Shown: positions 52,679 through 61,636 of the stretch, piece by piece
How the letters are laid out: each line of letters starts with the position of its first letter
Numbering within the stretch: position 1 is the stretch's first letter
Source of the DNA: Thermoleophilaceae bacterium
GTDB taxonomy: Bacteria > Actinomycetota > Thermoleophilia > Solirubrobacterales > Thermoleophilaceae
DNA length: 64,000 nt
Direction: 5' to 3'
Assembly: GCA_030447875.1 (NCBI GenBank)
Contig: JAUJOA010000004.1
Coordinates: 106,090 to 170,089 of the forward strand
Notes under the pieces: model-generated
Databases searched by the model: none
The model's input: the letters and a program-made list of their open reading frames with translations, nothing else
What the model was told of the DNA's origin: nothing
Made by a program: the position numbers and the translations under genes

Positions 52679-53161
52679 CTAGCGCCCGCTCTCCGACAGG
52701 GCCCGCTCGATCTCCCGACGCTGGTCGCGGTCCTTGATCCCGCGGCGCTTGTCGTGCAGGTCCTTGCCGCGCGCCAGCGCGATCTCGACCTTGGCGCTCT
52801 TGCCGGCGAAGTAGACGCGCGTGGGCACGAGCGTGAGCCCCTTCTCCTGGGTCTTCCCGATCAGGCGCTCGATCTCCTTGCGGTGCATGAGCAGCTTCCG
52901 GACGCGCTCGGGCTCGTGGTTGTCGCGCGAGGCGGCCGGATACGGCGCGATGTGCATGTTGTGGAGCCACAGCTCGCCGTCGTGGAGCGCGGCGTAGGCG
53001 TCCTTCACCTGCACGTTGCCATCGCGCAGCGACTTGACCTCGGAGCCCTGGAGCTGCATCCCGCACTCCCACTTCTCGAGGAGGTGATACCGAAAGGACG
53101 CCTGCCGGTTCGTGGCCACGTCGCCCGGGGCGGCCTTGCGCTTTCCCTTCTTCTTCGCCAT
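52679..53161 (-). CDS. smpB: SsrA-binding protein SmpB
   Basis: 160 residues with the SmpB start GDVATNRQASFRYHLLEKWE (N-R-x-A-x-x-x-Y/F pattern), GMQLQGSEVKSLRDGNVQVK, and LTLVPTRVYFAGKSAKVEIA. The basic C-terminal tail (KDRDQRREIERALSESGR) enters the A-site mimic. It binds tmRNA and directs trans-translation. The ATG-proximal MAKKKGKRKAAPG is lysine-rich, common in actinobacteria. Located about 6 kb from ssrA. Confidence 0.97.
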   Translation of the reverse strand: MAKKKGKRKAAPGDVATNRQASFRYHLLEKWECGMQLQGSEVKSLRDGNVQVKDAYAALHDGELWLHNMHIAPYPAASRDNHEPERVRKLLMHRKEIERLIGKTQEKGLTLVPTRVYFAGKSAKVEIALARGKDLHDKRRGIKDRDQRREIERALSESGR

Positions 53162-53207
53162 CGGAGCGGAGCGTAGTGGTCCGCTTGCGACTGCTCGGGC
53201 TGGGTCG

Positions 53208-53861
53208 CTAGGAAGCCAGCGCGCGCTCGCGGAGGCGCTCGAGCTGCCGGCGCCAGCCCTCTTCGAGCCCCTCGGCGGCCGCAGCTCGAGCGAGCCGGTC
53301 GACGTCCCGGCGGTCCTCGTATGTCACCCGGTTCAGCTCGGCGATCGTGATGCAGACCGCCGGGCGCGAGAGCGGCGTGAGCGTGTCGCCCGGCGCCACC
53401 CGCCCCTCCTCGAGCACCCGGAAGTAGAAGCCCGTGCGGCCCGTCTGCTTCACCCACAGGGCGAGTTGCTTCACGTCGTGGCGGCCCGCGAGCTTGAAGC
53501 ACGGCGCCCGTGGCTGAGAGACCTGGACGACCGCAGCGCCGACGGAGTACGTGGCGCCCACCTCCACCTCGTCCTCGAGCAGGCCGGCGGTCGTGAAGTT
53601 CTCTCCGAACGAGGCCGGCGGCATATCGCGCTCGAGACGCTCGCCCCAGTAGCGATAGTGCTCACCGGGGTAGGCACAGACCGCCTTGTCCGGGCCACCG
53701 TGATACCTCTGGTCGGCCTGCTCGTCACCGTCGAGTCCGAGCGCGCACAGGGCGAGCGAACCGTCCACCGGCGTCTTTCGAAACGCGCTGTCGACGACCT
53801 TGGCGTGCGTCCTCATCGGGCGCGACCGGCCGACCTGAATCGATGCGACGCGGGCGCTCAC
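53208..53861 (-). CDS. MOSC domain protein
   Basis: 217 residues, GTG at 53861. Resembles YiiM: GLDGDEQADQRYHGGPDKAV, SFGENFTTAGLLEDEV and the conserved cysteine block APCFKLAGRHDVKQLA. MOSC proteins handle molybdenum-sulfur cofactor chemistry or reduce N-hydroxylated compounds. Its GTG start coincides with a TGA (53860-53858) that would be the natural stop of the upstream MerR gene if that gene's frame were intact. Confidence 0.87.
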   Translation of the reverse strand: MSARVASIQVGRSRPMRTHAKVVDSAFRKTPVDGSLALCALGLDGDEQADQRYHGGPDKAVCAYPGEHYRYWGERLERDMPPASFGENFTTAGLLEDEVEVGATYSVGAAVVQVSQPRAPCFKLAGRHDVKQLALWVKQTGRTGFYFRVLEEGRVAPGDTLTPLSRPAVCITIAELNRVTYEDRRDVDRLARAAAAEGLEEGWRRQLERLRERALAS

Positions 53862-53882
53862 CGCCCGAGATCCCTGTTGAGC

Positions 53883-54596
53883 TCACGCTCCACCACGCTG
53901 CTCATCGCCTGATGGAAGCCGGCAGTCAGCGCTTCGGCGGCGAGGGGACGGAGCCGCTCGCAGCCGCTCGAGGGCGGCGCGCAGCCGTTCCCACTCCTGC
54001 GGGGAACGTTGGGTAGGCTCGACGCCGCCGATCACGTCCTGCACGTAGAGCCGTACGAAGGCCTGTGCGATCGCCTGGGTGTGCCGCTGGATCTTCTCCC
54101 CCACCGCGAGGGCATGGCTGAGCGGAATCCCCAGCGAGAGCAGCTCCTCTCCGGCTCTCAGCAGCGTGGGGCTCGGGATCTCGAAGCGATCCTTGCCCAG
54201 TGGACGAACGAGCCCGAGCTTCTGCGCCTTGCGCATGGTCTTCTCGTCGAACGGACCGCCGAGCCGCTCCTCTAGCTCCTCCGCGGTGGCGAACTCGGGC
54301 TCCTCCACTACGAAGGACGTGAGCACGGCACGCTCGTAGTCGAGGATCTGCTCGCCGGCGCCGTCGGCGGCCTGGAGCAGGCGGTCGATCGCCTTGAGGT
54401 TGTATCCCTCGGCCTGCATCTCGCGGATCAGGCGCAGGCGGGCCATGTGCTCGGGCCCGTAGTAACCGGTGCGCGCGCGCACCTCGGGCGGGGGCAGCAG
54501 CCCGCGGGACTGATAGGCGCGCACGTTGCGCACCGTGATGTCCGTCCGGCGCGCGAGCTCGTCGATCGTGAGCAGCTCCTCATCCGCGTGCGGCAT
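53883..54596 (-). CDS. MerR family regulator, C-terminus shifted
   Basis: ATG 54596. Residues 6-75 form the MerR winged helix (LTIDELARRTDITVRNVRAY, QSRGLLPPPEVR, GYYGPEHMARL). A helical effector/dimer region follows. As written it ends at 53883 with a nonsense tail (APSPRRRSADCRLPSGDEQR). A tandem 10-base near-repeat (GAGCGGCTGC/GAGCGGCTCC, about 53963-53982) shifts the frame; reading on in the other frame gives RPLAAEALTAGFHQAMSSVV then ERELNRDLGR and a stop overlapping the MOSC start by GTGA. That was probably the ancestral C-terminus. Confidence 0.84.
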   Translation of the reverse strand: MPHADEELLTIDELARRTDITVRNVRAYQSRGLLPPPEVRARTGYYGPEHMARLRLIREMQAEGYNLKAIDRLLQAADGAGEQILDYERAVLTSFVVEEPEFATAEELEERLGGPFDEKTMRKAQKLGLVRPLGKDRFEIPSPTLLRAGEELLSLGIPLSHALAVGEKIQRHTQAIAQAFVRLYVQDVIGGVEPTQRSPQEWERLRAALERLRAAPSPRRRSADCRLPSGDEQRGGA

Positions 54597-54651
54597 GTGG
54601 CGAATGGTAGATCTCCCGTTGGCCGCCGCCTTGGACGTGGCAGCCATTCCG

Positions 54652-55932
54652 TCAGCGGATGTGCACGCCGGAGATCGCGCGCGAGACCACCAGCCGCTGG
54701 ATCTCCGAGGTGCCCTCGAAGATCGTGTAGATCTTCGCGTCGCGGTGCATGCGCTCGACCGGGTACTCACGCGTGTAGCCGTTGCCGCCCAAGATCTGGA
54801 TCGCGCGCTCCGTGGCCCATACCGCCACCTCGCCAGCCTTCAGCTTGCTCATCGAGCCCTCGGCCGCCTCGAACGGCATGCCCCGGCGGCCCATCCAGGA
54901 AGCTCGCCACACGAGCAGCCGCGCGGCGTCGATCTCGAGCTTCATGTCGGCGAGGGTGAAGGCGATCGACTGGTTCTCGATGATCGCGCGGCCGAACTGC
55001 GTGCGCTCCTTGGCGTAGTCGAGGGCGTACTCGTAGGCGGCCCGCGCGATGCCGAGCGCCTGGGCGCCCACCGTCGGTCGGCTGGCCTCGAAGGTCGACA
55101 TGGCCGCCTGCTTCCGCGAGCTCGTGCCCTCGCGAGCGCGCGCGAGGCGCTCCTCGAGCTTCTCCTTGCCTCCGAGGAGGCACGCGCCGGGGATCCGGCA
55201 GTCGTCGAGGAACACGTCGGCGGTGTGTGAGGCGCGAATCCCGTGCTTCTTCACCTTCGTGCCCATCTCGAGCCCCTTGGTGTCGGGCGGGACGACGAAC
55301 GCCGCCTGGCCGCGTGAGCCAAGCTCCTGATCGACGGTCGCGACGACCACGTGAACCTTCGCGATTCCGCCGTTGGTGGCCCACGCCTTCTGGCCGTTGA
55401 GCACCCACTCGTCGCTCGCCTCGTCGTAGCGGGCGCGGGTACGAAGCGAGGAGACGTCCGAGCCGGCGTCCGGCTCGGACACGCAGAACGAGCCGACCTT
55501 CGGGTCGTCGGGTGTGCCGAAGCACTGCGGGACCCACTCGGCAAGCTGCTCGGGTGTGCCGGAGCTGAAGATGCCGGCTACGGCCAGCGTCGTGCCCATG
55601 ATCGCCATCCCGATCCCGGCATCGCCCCAGAAGAGCTCCTCGTTCACTATCGGGAGCATCAGGCCGGTCTCGTCGCCCCAGAACTGGGCGATGCCCTCGA
55701 AGCCGTAGAGCCCGATCTTCGCCGCCTCGGAGATGATCGGCCACGGCGTCTCCTCACGCTCGTCCCACTCCGCCGCCGCCGGTCGAACGACGCCCTCGGC
55801 AAAGCCGTGGACCCAGTCGCGGATGTCCTTCTGGTCCTGCGAGAGCTCGAGCGAGAACGGTGCTGCGGGATTCTCCGGTGCGTTTGACTCGAGGGTGGCG
55901 GCGACGGCGCTCTCTGCGGTGCTGGCTTCCAT
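54652..55932 (-). CDS. Acyl-CoA dehydrogenase
   Basis: 426 residues with the FAD-dependent dehydrogenase layout: [17 protein letters not shown] and [14 protein letters not shown] (middle barrel), then [20 protein letters not shown] and the C-terminal [20 protein letters not shown] with [20 protein letters not shown]. The catalytic Glu of FEGTSE is present. It oxidises an acyl-CoA at C2-C3. Eight bases separate it from the preceding alpha/beta hydrolase gene, probably the same operon. Confidence 0.94.
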   Translation of the reverse strand: MEASTAESAVAATLESNAPENPAAPFSLELSQDQKDIRDWVHGFAEGVVRPAAAEWDEREETPWPIISEAAKIGLYGFEGIAQFWGDETGLMLPIVNEELFWGDAGIGMAIMGTTLAVAGIFSSGTPEQLAEWVPQCFGTPDDPKVGSFCVSEPDAGSDVSSLRTRARYDEASDEWVLNGQKAWATNGGIAKVHVVVATVDQELGSRGQAAFVVPPDTKGLEMGTKVKKHGIRASHTADVFLDDCRIPGACLLGGKEKLEERLARAREGTSSRKQAAMSTFEASRPTVGAQALGIARAAYEYALDYAKERTQFGRAIIENQSIAFTLADMKLEIDAARLLVWRASWMGRRGMPFEAAEGSMSKLKAGEVAVWATERAIQILGGNGYTREYPVERMHRDAKIYTIFEGTSEIQRLVVSRAISGVHIR

Positions 55933-55939
55933 GTCTCGT

Positions 55940-56854
55940 TCAGTCTCCTTCGGTGTCGGTGCCCGCCGGCCCGGCGAGCACGCGCTCGCGCAGCCCTTCG
56001 GGGTCGATCGCTGACGGCTCGGTGGACTCGATGAAGTCGGTGAGCACCCGTGCGAAGCGGACCGGCTCCTCGACCTGCGGGAAGTGTCCGGCTTCGTCGA
56101 AGACCTCGAGGCGGCTGGCCGGCATGGCCCGGTGGGCGATGCCCGAGTGCCGCACCGGGATGAGCGGATCGCGACGGCCCCACACGATTAGCGTGGCCAT
56201 CTCGGCCGCGAGGTAGAGCCGATCGGTGGCGGACACGCGCTGGCCGCCGAAGTCGAGCAGGCCGCGGAGCGTGTGGATGAAGGCCTGGCGCGCCCCCGCT
56301 TCCGCGAGCGAGCTGTAGCCGCGCGCGATCTCCGCCACATCGGAGCCCGCCTGCAGCCCGAGTCGGTCGAGGAAGGCTCCTACCGCTGCGCCCACGCCGA
56401 GCGTGCGCCGGTTGGCGATCAGGGGCAGCACGAGCTCCGACCCGGGGAGCGTCGCGGCACGAAGGAGGAGATGGACCTCCTCGCCGAGGCCGCCGCTCGA
56501 GACGAGCGCGAGGCGCTCGCAGCGCTCGGGGAACTGATAGGCGAACTGCATGGCGATCCCCCCGCCGAGCGAGTGCCCGACCACGGTGGCGCGCGTGTGC
56601 CCGAGGGCGATCATGAGGTCGCGGACCCCGCTGGCGTAGGCGCCGAGCGAGTAGTCGCCGCGCGGCTTCGCGGAGCGTCCGTGGCCGAGCAGGTCCGGTG
56701 CCACGACCTCGAAGCGCTCCTCGAGAAGCGGGATCACCGGGTCCCACTGCTCGGAGCGCCCGGTCACCCCGTGTAGGAGGACCACCACCGGTCCGCTGCC
56801 GCTCCTGCGAAAGCAGACCCGGCGGCCGTGGATCGCCAGTTCCTCGTCTCTCAT
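55940..56854 (-). CDS. Alpha/beta hydrolase
   Basis: 304 residues: [60 protein letters not shown] with the GHSLGG nucleophile elbow, and the acid [11 protein letters not shown] and final histidine [19 protein letters not shown] at 56854. It is upstream of, and probably co-transcribed with, the acyl-CoA dehydrogenase; a thioesterase or ester hydrolase role in lipid or aromatic degradation is a guess. Confidence 0.88.
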   Translation of the reverse strand: MRDEELAIHGRRVCFRRSGSGPVVVLLHGVTGRSEQWDPVIPLLEERFEVVAPDLLGHGRSAKPRGDYSLGAYASGVRDLMIALGHTRATVVGHSLGGGIAMQFAYQFPERCERLALVSSGGLGEEVHLLLRAATLPGSELVLPLIANRRTLGVGAAVGAFLDRLGLQAGSDVAEIARGYSSLAEAGARQAFIHTLRGLLDFGGQRVSATDRLYLAAEMATLIVWGRRDPLIPVRHSGIAHRAMPASRLEVFDEAGHFPQVEEPVRFARVLTDFIESTEPSAIDPEGLRERVLAGPAGTDTEGD

Positions 56855-56882
56855 GACGGCGCTGAGTCTAGCAGTGGTTTAT

Positions 56883-56906
56883 GTGACATCGGTTGAGGTA
56901 ACATCG
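56883..56906. promoter_or_regulatory. Direct repeat GTRACATCG, period 15
   Basis: GTGACATCG (56883-56891) and GTAACATCG (56898-56906) lie between the divergent hydrolase (start 56854) and the 617-residue membrane protein (start 56911), the second copy overlapping its ribosome site region. The AT-rich surroundings suggest a promoter or operator. Binding protein unknown. Confidence 0.4.
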
Positions 56907-56910
56907 CAGC

Positions 56911-58764
56911 ATGTCAACTTCTGCCTTCACCTTCATCGCACGAGGTTCGGAGCCGGCGGGCGGCGCCGCCACCGGCGAGATCGCCATCGCAACGGCCGGG
57001 GCCGTGGTCATGACCGCCCTGCTCCTGGCGCTCGGGATCGGTCACCGCACGCGCAGGATCGGCGTGCTGGGGCGCGCCGCCGCCGCGGCCGAGCGCGCGA
57101 CCGGGGTCCCCGGCTGGGCATCGCTTCCCTCGCTCATCGCCACGCTGTCGCTCCTCATCGCGCTGTTCGGCATGTACTGGGACATCTCGCTGCACATCGA
57201 CGTGGGACGCGACGCCGGGCCGCTCGCCAACCCCGCTCACTACTTCATCCTGGGCGGGCTGTTCGGAATCTTCAGCGCCGGCTTCGTGGCGATGGTCCTG
57301 CCGCTCGAGCGTCCGAGCGCCACGGCGATCTCCCTAGCGCGCGACTGGCAGGCGCCGCTCGGCGGCGTTCTGGTATGCGCGTGCGGCGCGTTCTCGCTGA
57401 TCGGCTTTCCGCTCGACGACGTCTGGCACCGGCTGTTCGGACAGGACGTGACCCTCTGGGGGCCGACGCACCTAATGCTGATCGGCGGAGCGGCGATGAC
57501 CCTGCTTGGCCTGGCGGTGCTGCTCGTGGAGGGCCTCCGCGCGATGCCGCGCGCGGCCGGCGAGGAGGCGAAGATGCACTGGACGTTCCGGGCGCGGCGC
57601 GTCGCCCTGGCCGGCGGCCTTCTGATCGGGCTGTCCACTTTCCAGGCCGAGTTCGACTTCGGCGTGCCGCAGTTCCGGTTCGTCTTCCAGCCCGTGTTGA
57701 TCATGCTGGCCGCGAGCGTGGCGCTCGTCTCCATGCGCATCTGGCTCGGTCGCGGCGGGGCGCTCGGGGCCGTCGCGTTCTTCCTCGTGGTCCGCGGCCT
57801 GCTGGCCGTCGTGATCGGGCCGGTGCTCGGCGAGTCGACCCCGCACTTCCCGCTCTACCTCACCTCCGCCGCGATCGTCGAGCTCGTTGCCCTGCGGATC
57901 CCGCGCGAGCGCCCGCTCGCGATCGGCCTCTGGTCCGGTGCGCTGATCGGCACGGTCGGGCTGGCCGCCGAGTGGGCGTGGTCACAGCTCGCCATGCCTC
58001 TCCCGTGGCCGGCGGAGCTCCTGCCGGAGGCGGCGATCCTTGGCTTCGTGACGGCCGTGGCCGGCGCTCTGCTCGGCGCGTGGATCGGCGCCCGGCTCAC
58101 CGCCGAGCGCATTGCGCCGAGGCGGTCGCTCCGCGTAGCGGCGCTCGCCTCCGCGGCGGTCGTGGCGGCCGTGGTCGGGTTCGGCCTCCAGAAGCCCGCC
58201 AACGCCGGCGTGAGCGCACTGGTCACGCTCGAGGACGTCGAGCCCGCTCCCGAGCGCAGCGTGATGGCGACGGTTACAGTCGACCCCGCCGAGGCCGTGG
58301 ACGGCGCCGAGTGGCTGACGATCACCGCCTGGCAGGGCGACGGGCTGGTGGTGGATCGCCTCGAGCCGATCGGGCGCGGCGCCTTTCGCACGACCCAGCC
58401 GATCCCGGTACACGGAAACTGGAAGGCGCTCATCCGGCTCCACCACGGCAACTCGCTCACCGCCGCTCCGGTCTTCCTGCCGGAGGATCGGGCGATCCCA
58501 GCTCCCGAGGTGCCGGCCGATCCGCGTTTCGCAAGGGAGTTCGTGAACGACCACACCGTCCTTCAGCGCGAGCAGAAGGCGGGGGCGGCGGGCTGGCTGA
58601 CCGTCGCCGCGTACGGCGTGGTGCTGGCTATCGCGCTCGGGCTGCTGGCCCTGCTTGCCTGGGGGCTGCACCGGCTTGCCCTGGCAGCACCGGCGTCCTC
58701 GCGGCGGGTTCGCGTAGCGCGTCGAGCGCCTGAAGGAGAGCCCGCGCGAACTCGCGCGGCTTGA
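56911..58764 (+). CDS. Large polytopic membrane protein with C-terminal extracytoplasmic domain
   Basis: 617 residues. About nine to eleven hydrophobic segments between residues 22 and 440 (for example LPSLIATLSLLIALFGMYWD near 74), then a soluble region at about 450-555 with beta-sandwich-like strands (ERSVMATVTVDPAEAVDGAE), a last span at about 565-590 and a basic Arg-rich end. I know this only as an actinobacterial conserved hypothetical. The 3' end overlaps the convergent hydrolase frame by 137 bases. Confidence 0.75.
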   Translation: MSTSAFTFIARGSEPAGGAATGEIAIATAGAVVMTALLLALGIGHRTRRIGVLGRAAAAAERATGVPGWASLPSLIATLSLLIALFGMYWDISLHIDVGRDAGPLANPAHYFILGGLFGIFSAGFVAMVLPLERPSATAISLARDWQAPLGGVLVCACGAFSLIGFPLDDVWHRLFGQDVTLWGPTHLMLIGGAAMTLLGLAVLLVEGLRAMPRAAGEEAKMHWTFRARRVALAGGLLIGLSTFQAEFDFGVPQFRFVFQPVLIMLAASVALVSMRIWLGRGGALGAVAFFLVVRGLLAVVIGPVLGESTPHFPLYLTSAAIVELVALRIPRERPLAIGLWSGALIGTVGLAAEWAWSQLAMPLPWPAELLPEAAILGFVTAVAGALLGAWIGARLTAERIAPRRSLRVAALASAAVVAAVVGFGLQKPANAGVSALVTLEDVEPAPERSVMATVTVDPAEAVDGAEWLTITAWQGDGLVVDRLEPIGRGAFRTTQPIPVHGNWKALIRLHHGNSLTAAPVFLPEDRAIPAPEVPADPRFAREFVNDHTVLQREQKAGAAGWLTVAAYGVVLAIALGLLALLAWGLHRLALAAPASSRRVRVARRAPEGEPARTRAA

Positions 58765-59590
58765 CCATGACGGCGCCGTGGTCACCGTGGACCTCGACGG
58801 GGCGGATCCCAAGCCGGTCGGCCAGCTCGCGCTGCTTGCGCGGCGGCACGCCGGTGTCGCGGGTGGTCACGACCACGGCCGCGGGAGTCTTCAGCGAACC
58901 GATCCACTCGCGCGCGTCGTAGCGGCCGAGCTCGCGGCCGGCCTCGGCGACATCGTGTGAGCTGCCACGTGTGAGCTCGGCCGTCGCCCACGTGGTGGAG
59001 GCGTTCGACCTGAAGCCGGCCGAGCGCATCAGGGCGCGCCACGATTCCTGCGGAAAGAGGCCGAGTGGCAGGCGCAGTGCAGCCATCGAGTGCCAGATGA
59101 CCCTCATGCGCGGCTCCTGCCAGTCCGTCGCGGTGGCGCACAGGACCATCCCCGCCACGATCTCCGGATGGTCGCGCGCCATGAGCTGCGCGATCGCGCC
59201 GCCCATGGAGTAGCCGACCACGAGCGCCGGGCCTGTCTCAAGTTGGCGCAGCACGGCCGCCGCGTCATCGGCGCAATCGGCCAGGCGAAACGGCGCGGCG
59301 GTGCGCAGCCCGCGCCCGTGACCGCGATGGTCGATCGCGAGCACGCGGTAGCCGGCGTGGATCAGCGGCTCGTAGGTCAGGAACCAGTTGAGGTCCGCCG
59401 ACACCGTCCAGCCGTGTAGTAGAAGCAGCGGTCGGCCGCCACCGCCCGAGTCGCGGAGGAAGAACTCGCCGCGCCCGCGAACGTGCACGACGCGGCCGTC
59501 GGGCAGCTCGACCGGCGGCTCGGGCGCCCACTCGGGAGCCGGAGGGGTGCGGCGGAGGCGGGAGAGCCGTTCGGCGAGCCGGGAGGCCAC
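58628..59590 (-). CDS. Alpha/beta hydrolase
   Basis: About 320 residues from GTG 59590; the frame is open to ATG 59725, which would add 45 residues covering part of the repeat. LLLLHGWTVSADLNWF (oxyanion), VLAIDHRGHGRG, VVGYSMGGAIAQLMARDHPE with nucleophile Ser in GYSMGG, TTRDTGVPPRKQRELA (acid) and HGDHGAVMVKP (His). Substrate unknown. The last 45 codons overlap the end of the convergent membrane protein. Confidence 0.82.
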   Translation of the reverse strand: MASRLAERLSRLRRTPPAPEWAPEPPVELPDGRVVHVRGRGEFFLRDSGGGGRPLLLLHGWTVSADLNWFLTYEPLIHAGYRVLAIDHRGHGRGLRTAAPFRLADCADDAAAVLRQLETGPALVVGYSMGGAIAQLMARDHPEIVAGMVLCATATDWQEPRMRVIWHSMAALRLPLGLFPQESWRALMRSAGFRSNASTTWATAELTRGSSHDVAEAGRELGRYDAREWIGSLKTPAAVVVTTRDTGVPPRKQRELADRLGIRPVEVHGDHGAVMVKPREFARALLQALDALREPAARTPVLPGQAGAAPRQAGPAARAR

Positions 59591-59680
59591 TGGCTGCGGA
59601 ACTCTAGAGCCCGGCGCCGCGGCGCCGCGCGTCGCGCGGGGTTCTGCCCGACTGCGCTCGTCGAGCACTCGCTTCTTCTC

Positions 59681-59791
59681 GAGATTCGTCAGTCGAGCTG
59701 ACCAGCGGGACTGAGCATCGTGCACGTGCGGCCAGGGTCGGCGCCCCGGGGGCCGGCAATTTGCTCAGCGCAGGTGGTCAGCTCGACTGAC
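59681..59791. repeat. Inverted pair of the 13-bp repeat element
   Basis: GTCAGTCGAGCTGACCA (59688-59704) and its exact complement TGGTCAGCTCGACTGAC (59775-59791) form a perfect 17-base inverted repeat around a 70-base spacer. The left arm with its flank (59681-59705) matches 23296-23320 at 23 of 25 bases. It lies between the hydrolase and the RNase R gene. Confidence 0.62.
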
Positions 59792-59851
59792 TTATTCGCG
59801 AGAGAGGGTGCATCTCCGCCCTCCGATCGTCGCCTCAGTCGGTCGTCCGCC

Positions 59852-61636
59852 TCAGCCCGCGTCCGCCGGCAGCAGGTCGACACGTCCACGTGGAGCGTCG
59901 ACGCGGCTGACCGCCACCTCGATCGGGTCGCCGAGCCTGATCCGCCTCCCCGAGCGCTCGGCTTCGAGCGCCGTGCCGTGCTCGTTGAGATGCCACCAGT
60001 CGTGCAGCTTCCTGACCGGCAGCATGCCCTCGAACCCCTCGTCGCCGAAGCGGATGAAGGCGCCGGCGCCGATCAGGCCGACGACCTCGCCCTCGAAGCG
60101 CCTGTCCCAGCCGTGCTCGAACAGCACGCGCTCGAGCAGGAAGGCGTGGCACACGTCGTCGGCCGCGCGCTCGATCTGGAGCGCGGCGCGCTCGGCCGAC
60201 GAGCTCGCGACGCCCGCGTCCTCGAGCTCCATCGGCCGCGGTGCCACGTCGTCGACGCCGAGCGCCGAGAGCAGCGCGCGGTGAGCCACGAGGTCCGGGT
60301 AGCGGCGGATCGGCGAGGTGAAGTGGCAGTAGCGCGGGCTCGCCAGGCCGGCGTGGCCGACGTTGCGCGGCGAGTAGTAGGCCTGCTTGAGCGATCGCAG
60401 GATGAGCGAGATGAGCGCCGCGCCTCCGCGACCCGTGCGCCGTACGTGCGCCGCCACGAGGCGGCTGGCCTCCCCCACCGCTTCGCCCGCCTGCTGCGGG
60501 CTCATGCTCTTGGGGAGCGGCGGAGTGGGCACTCCGAGACTTGCCAGCTGCTCGACGAGGAAGGCGATCGCCTGCGGCTCGGGGCGCTCGTGCACGCGAT
60601 AGAGGGTGGGTATCCCGGCGTCGGCCAGCATGCCCGCGACACGCTCATTGGCGAGGATCATCAGCTCCTCGATCATCCGGTGCGACTCCGTCTGCTGCTC
60701 GTGGCGCACGCCGGTCACGTGGCCGTCCGCGTCGAACTCGAAGCCCGGCTCCGCCGACTCGACGGCAAGCGACCCCCGCTCGGCGCGCTTCGCCGTGAGC
60801 GCGGCGGCGACGGCGCGCGTGGCGGCGAGCGACTCTCCCCACGGCTCGAGGGCGCGCTCCTCCCCCCCGAAGACACGGTCGACCTGGTCGTAGGTCAGGC
60901 GCGCGTCGCTTCGGATCGTCGAGCGGTAGAAGCTGGCGCTGCGCACCTCACTGCCGCGGAGCTCCATCTCGACGGTGACCGCCAGCCGCGGCGCGCCCGG
61001 CACCAGGCTGCAGGCCTCGCTCGAGAGGGCGTGCGGCAGCATCGGCTCGACCGCTCCCGGCACGTACACGCTCGTGCCGCGCCGGAAGGTCTCGCGCTCG
61101 AGCGCCGTTCCCGGACGTACGTAGGCCGACACGTCGGCTATGTGGACCCAGACCCGCGTCGTGCCGTCCTGGCCCGCGGACGCCGAGACCGCATCGTCGA
61201 AGTCCTTCGCCGCGGCGGGGTCGACCGTGAATGTCGCAAGCGCGGTGAGATCCCGCCGGGGGGCGGAGGCGAGGGTAGGCGGCGCTGCAGCCGCGTCCAC
61301 CGCCTCTCCCTCGACCACGCGTGGGAACGCGCGCCGCAGCCCGCGGTCGAGCATCAGCGCCTCGAGCACGTTACGCGCCACGTCCGGACGCCCGAGGGCG
61401 CGCGCCACGCGCAGGCCGCGCTTGCCGGCGCCGAGCAGCACCATCTCGCCGACGTCGGCGCCCTTGCGCGCTGGGCCGTCCAGCGTTACGGCCTGCCCGC
61501 GCTCGAACATCGGCTTGGCCACCACGAAGCGACCTCGCTTCTGGAGCACGGCGACCTGCGGCTCGACGAGCGATCGAGCTGCTCGCTTCGGGTCCCGACG
61601 GCGGGCGGATCCCGGCGCGGTGGCCGGCGGGGTCAC
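59852..61636 (-). CDS. rnr: RNase II/R family 3'-5' exoribonuclease
   Basis: 594 residues, shorter than typical RNase R. An N-terminal cold-shock-like region is reduced; the RNB catalytic domain begins at PAAAKDFDDAVSAS with the metal-binding aspartates and reaches CHFTSPIRRYPDLVAHRALL. A C-terminal S1-like domain (GEVVGLIGAGAFIRFGDEG) follows. It degrades structured RNAs processively and in many bacteria works with tmRNA-SmpB. Start ATG 61636 overlaps ctpA by four bases. Confidence 0.92.
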   Translation of the reverse strand: MTPPATAPGSARRRDPKRAARSLVEPQVAVLQKRGRFVVAKPMFERGQAVTLDGPARKGADVGEMVLLGAGKRGLRVARALGRPDVARNVLEALMLDRGLRRAFPRVVEGEAVDAAAAPPTLASAPRRDLTALATFTVDPAAAKDFDDAVSASAGQDGTTRVWVHIADVSAYVRPGTALERETFRRGTSVYVPGAVEPMLPHALSSEACSLVPGAPRLAVTVEMELRGSEVRSASFYRSTIRSDARLTYDQVDRVFGGEERALEPWGESLAATRAVAAALTAKRAERGSLAVESAEPGFEFDADGHVTGVRHEQQTESHRMIEELMILANERVAGMLADAGIPTLYRVHERPEPQAIAFLVEQLASLGVPTPPLPKSMSPQQAGEAVGEASRLVAAHVRRTGRGGAALISLILRSLKQAYYSPRNVGHAGLASPRYCHFTSPIRRYPDLVAHRALLSALGVDDVAPRPMELEDAGVASSSAERAALQIERAADDVCHAFLLERVLFEHGWDRRFEGEVVGLIGAGAFIRFGDEGFEGMLPVRKLHDWWHLNEHGTALEAERSGRRIRLGDPIEVAVSRVDAPRGRVDLLPADAG

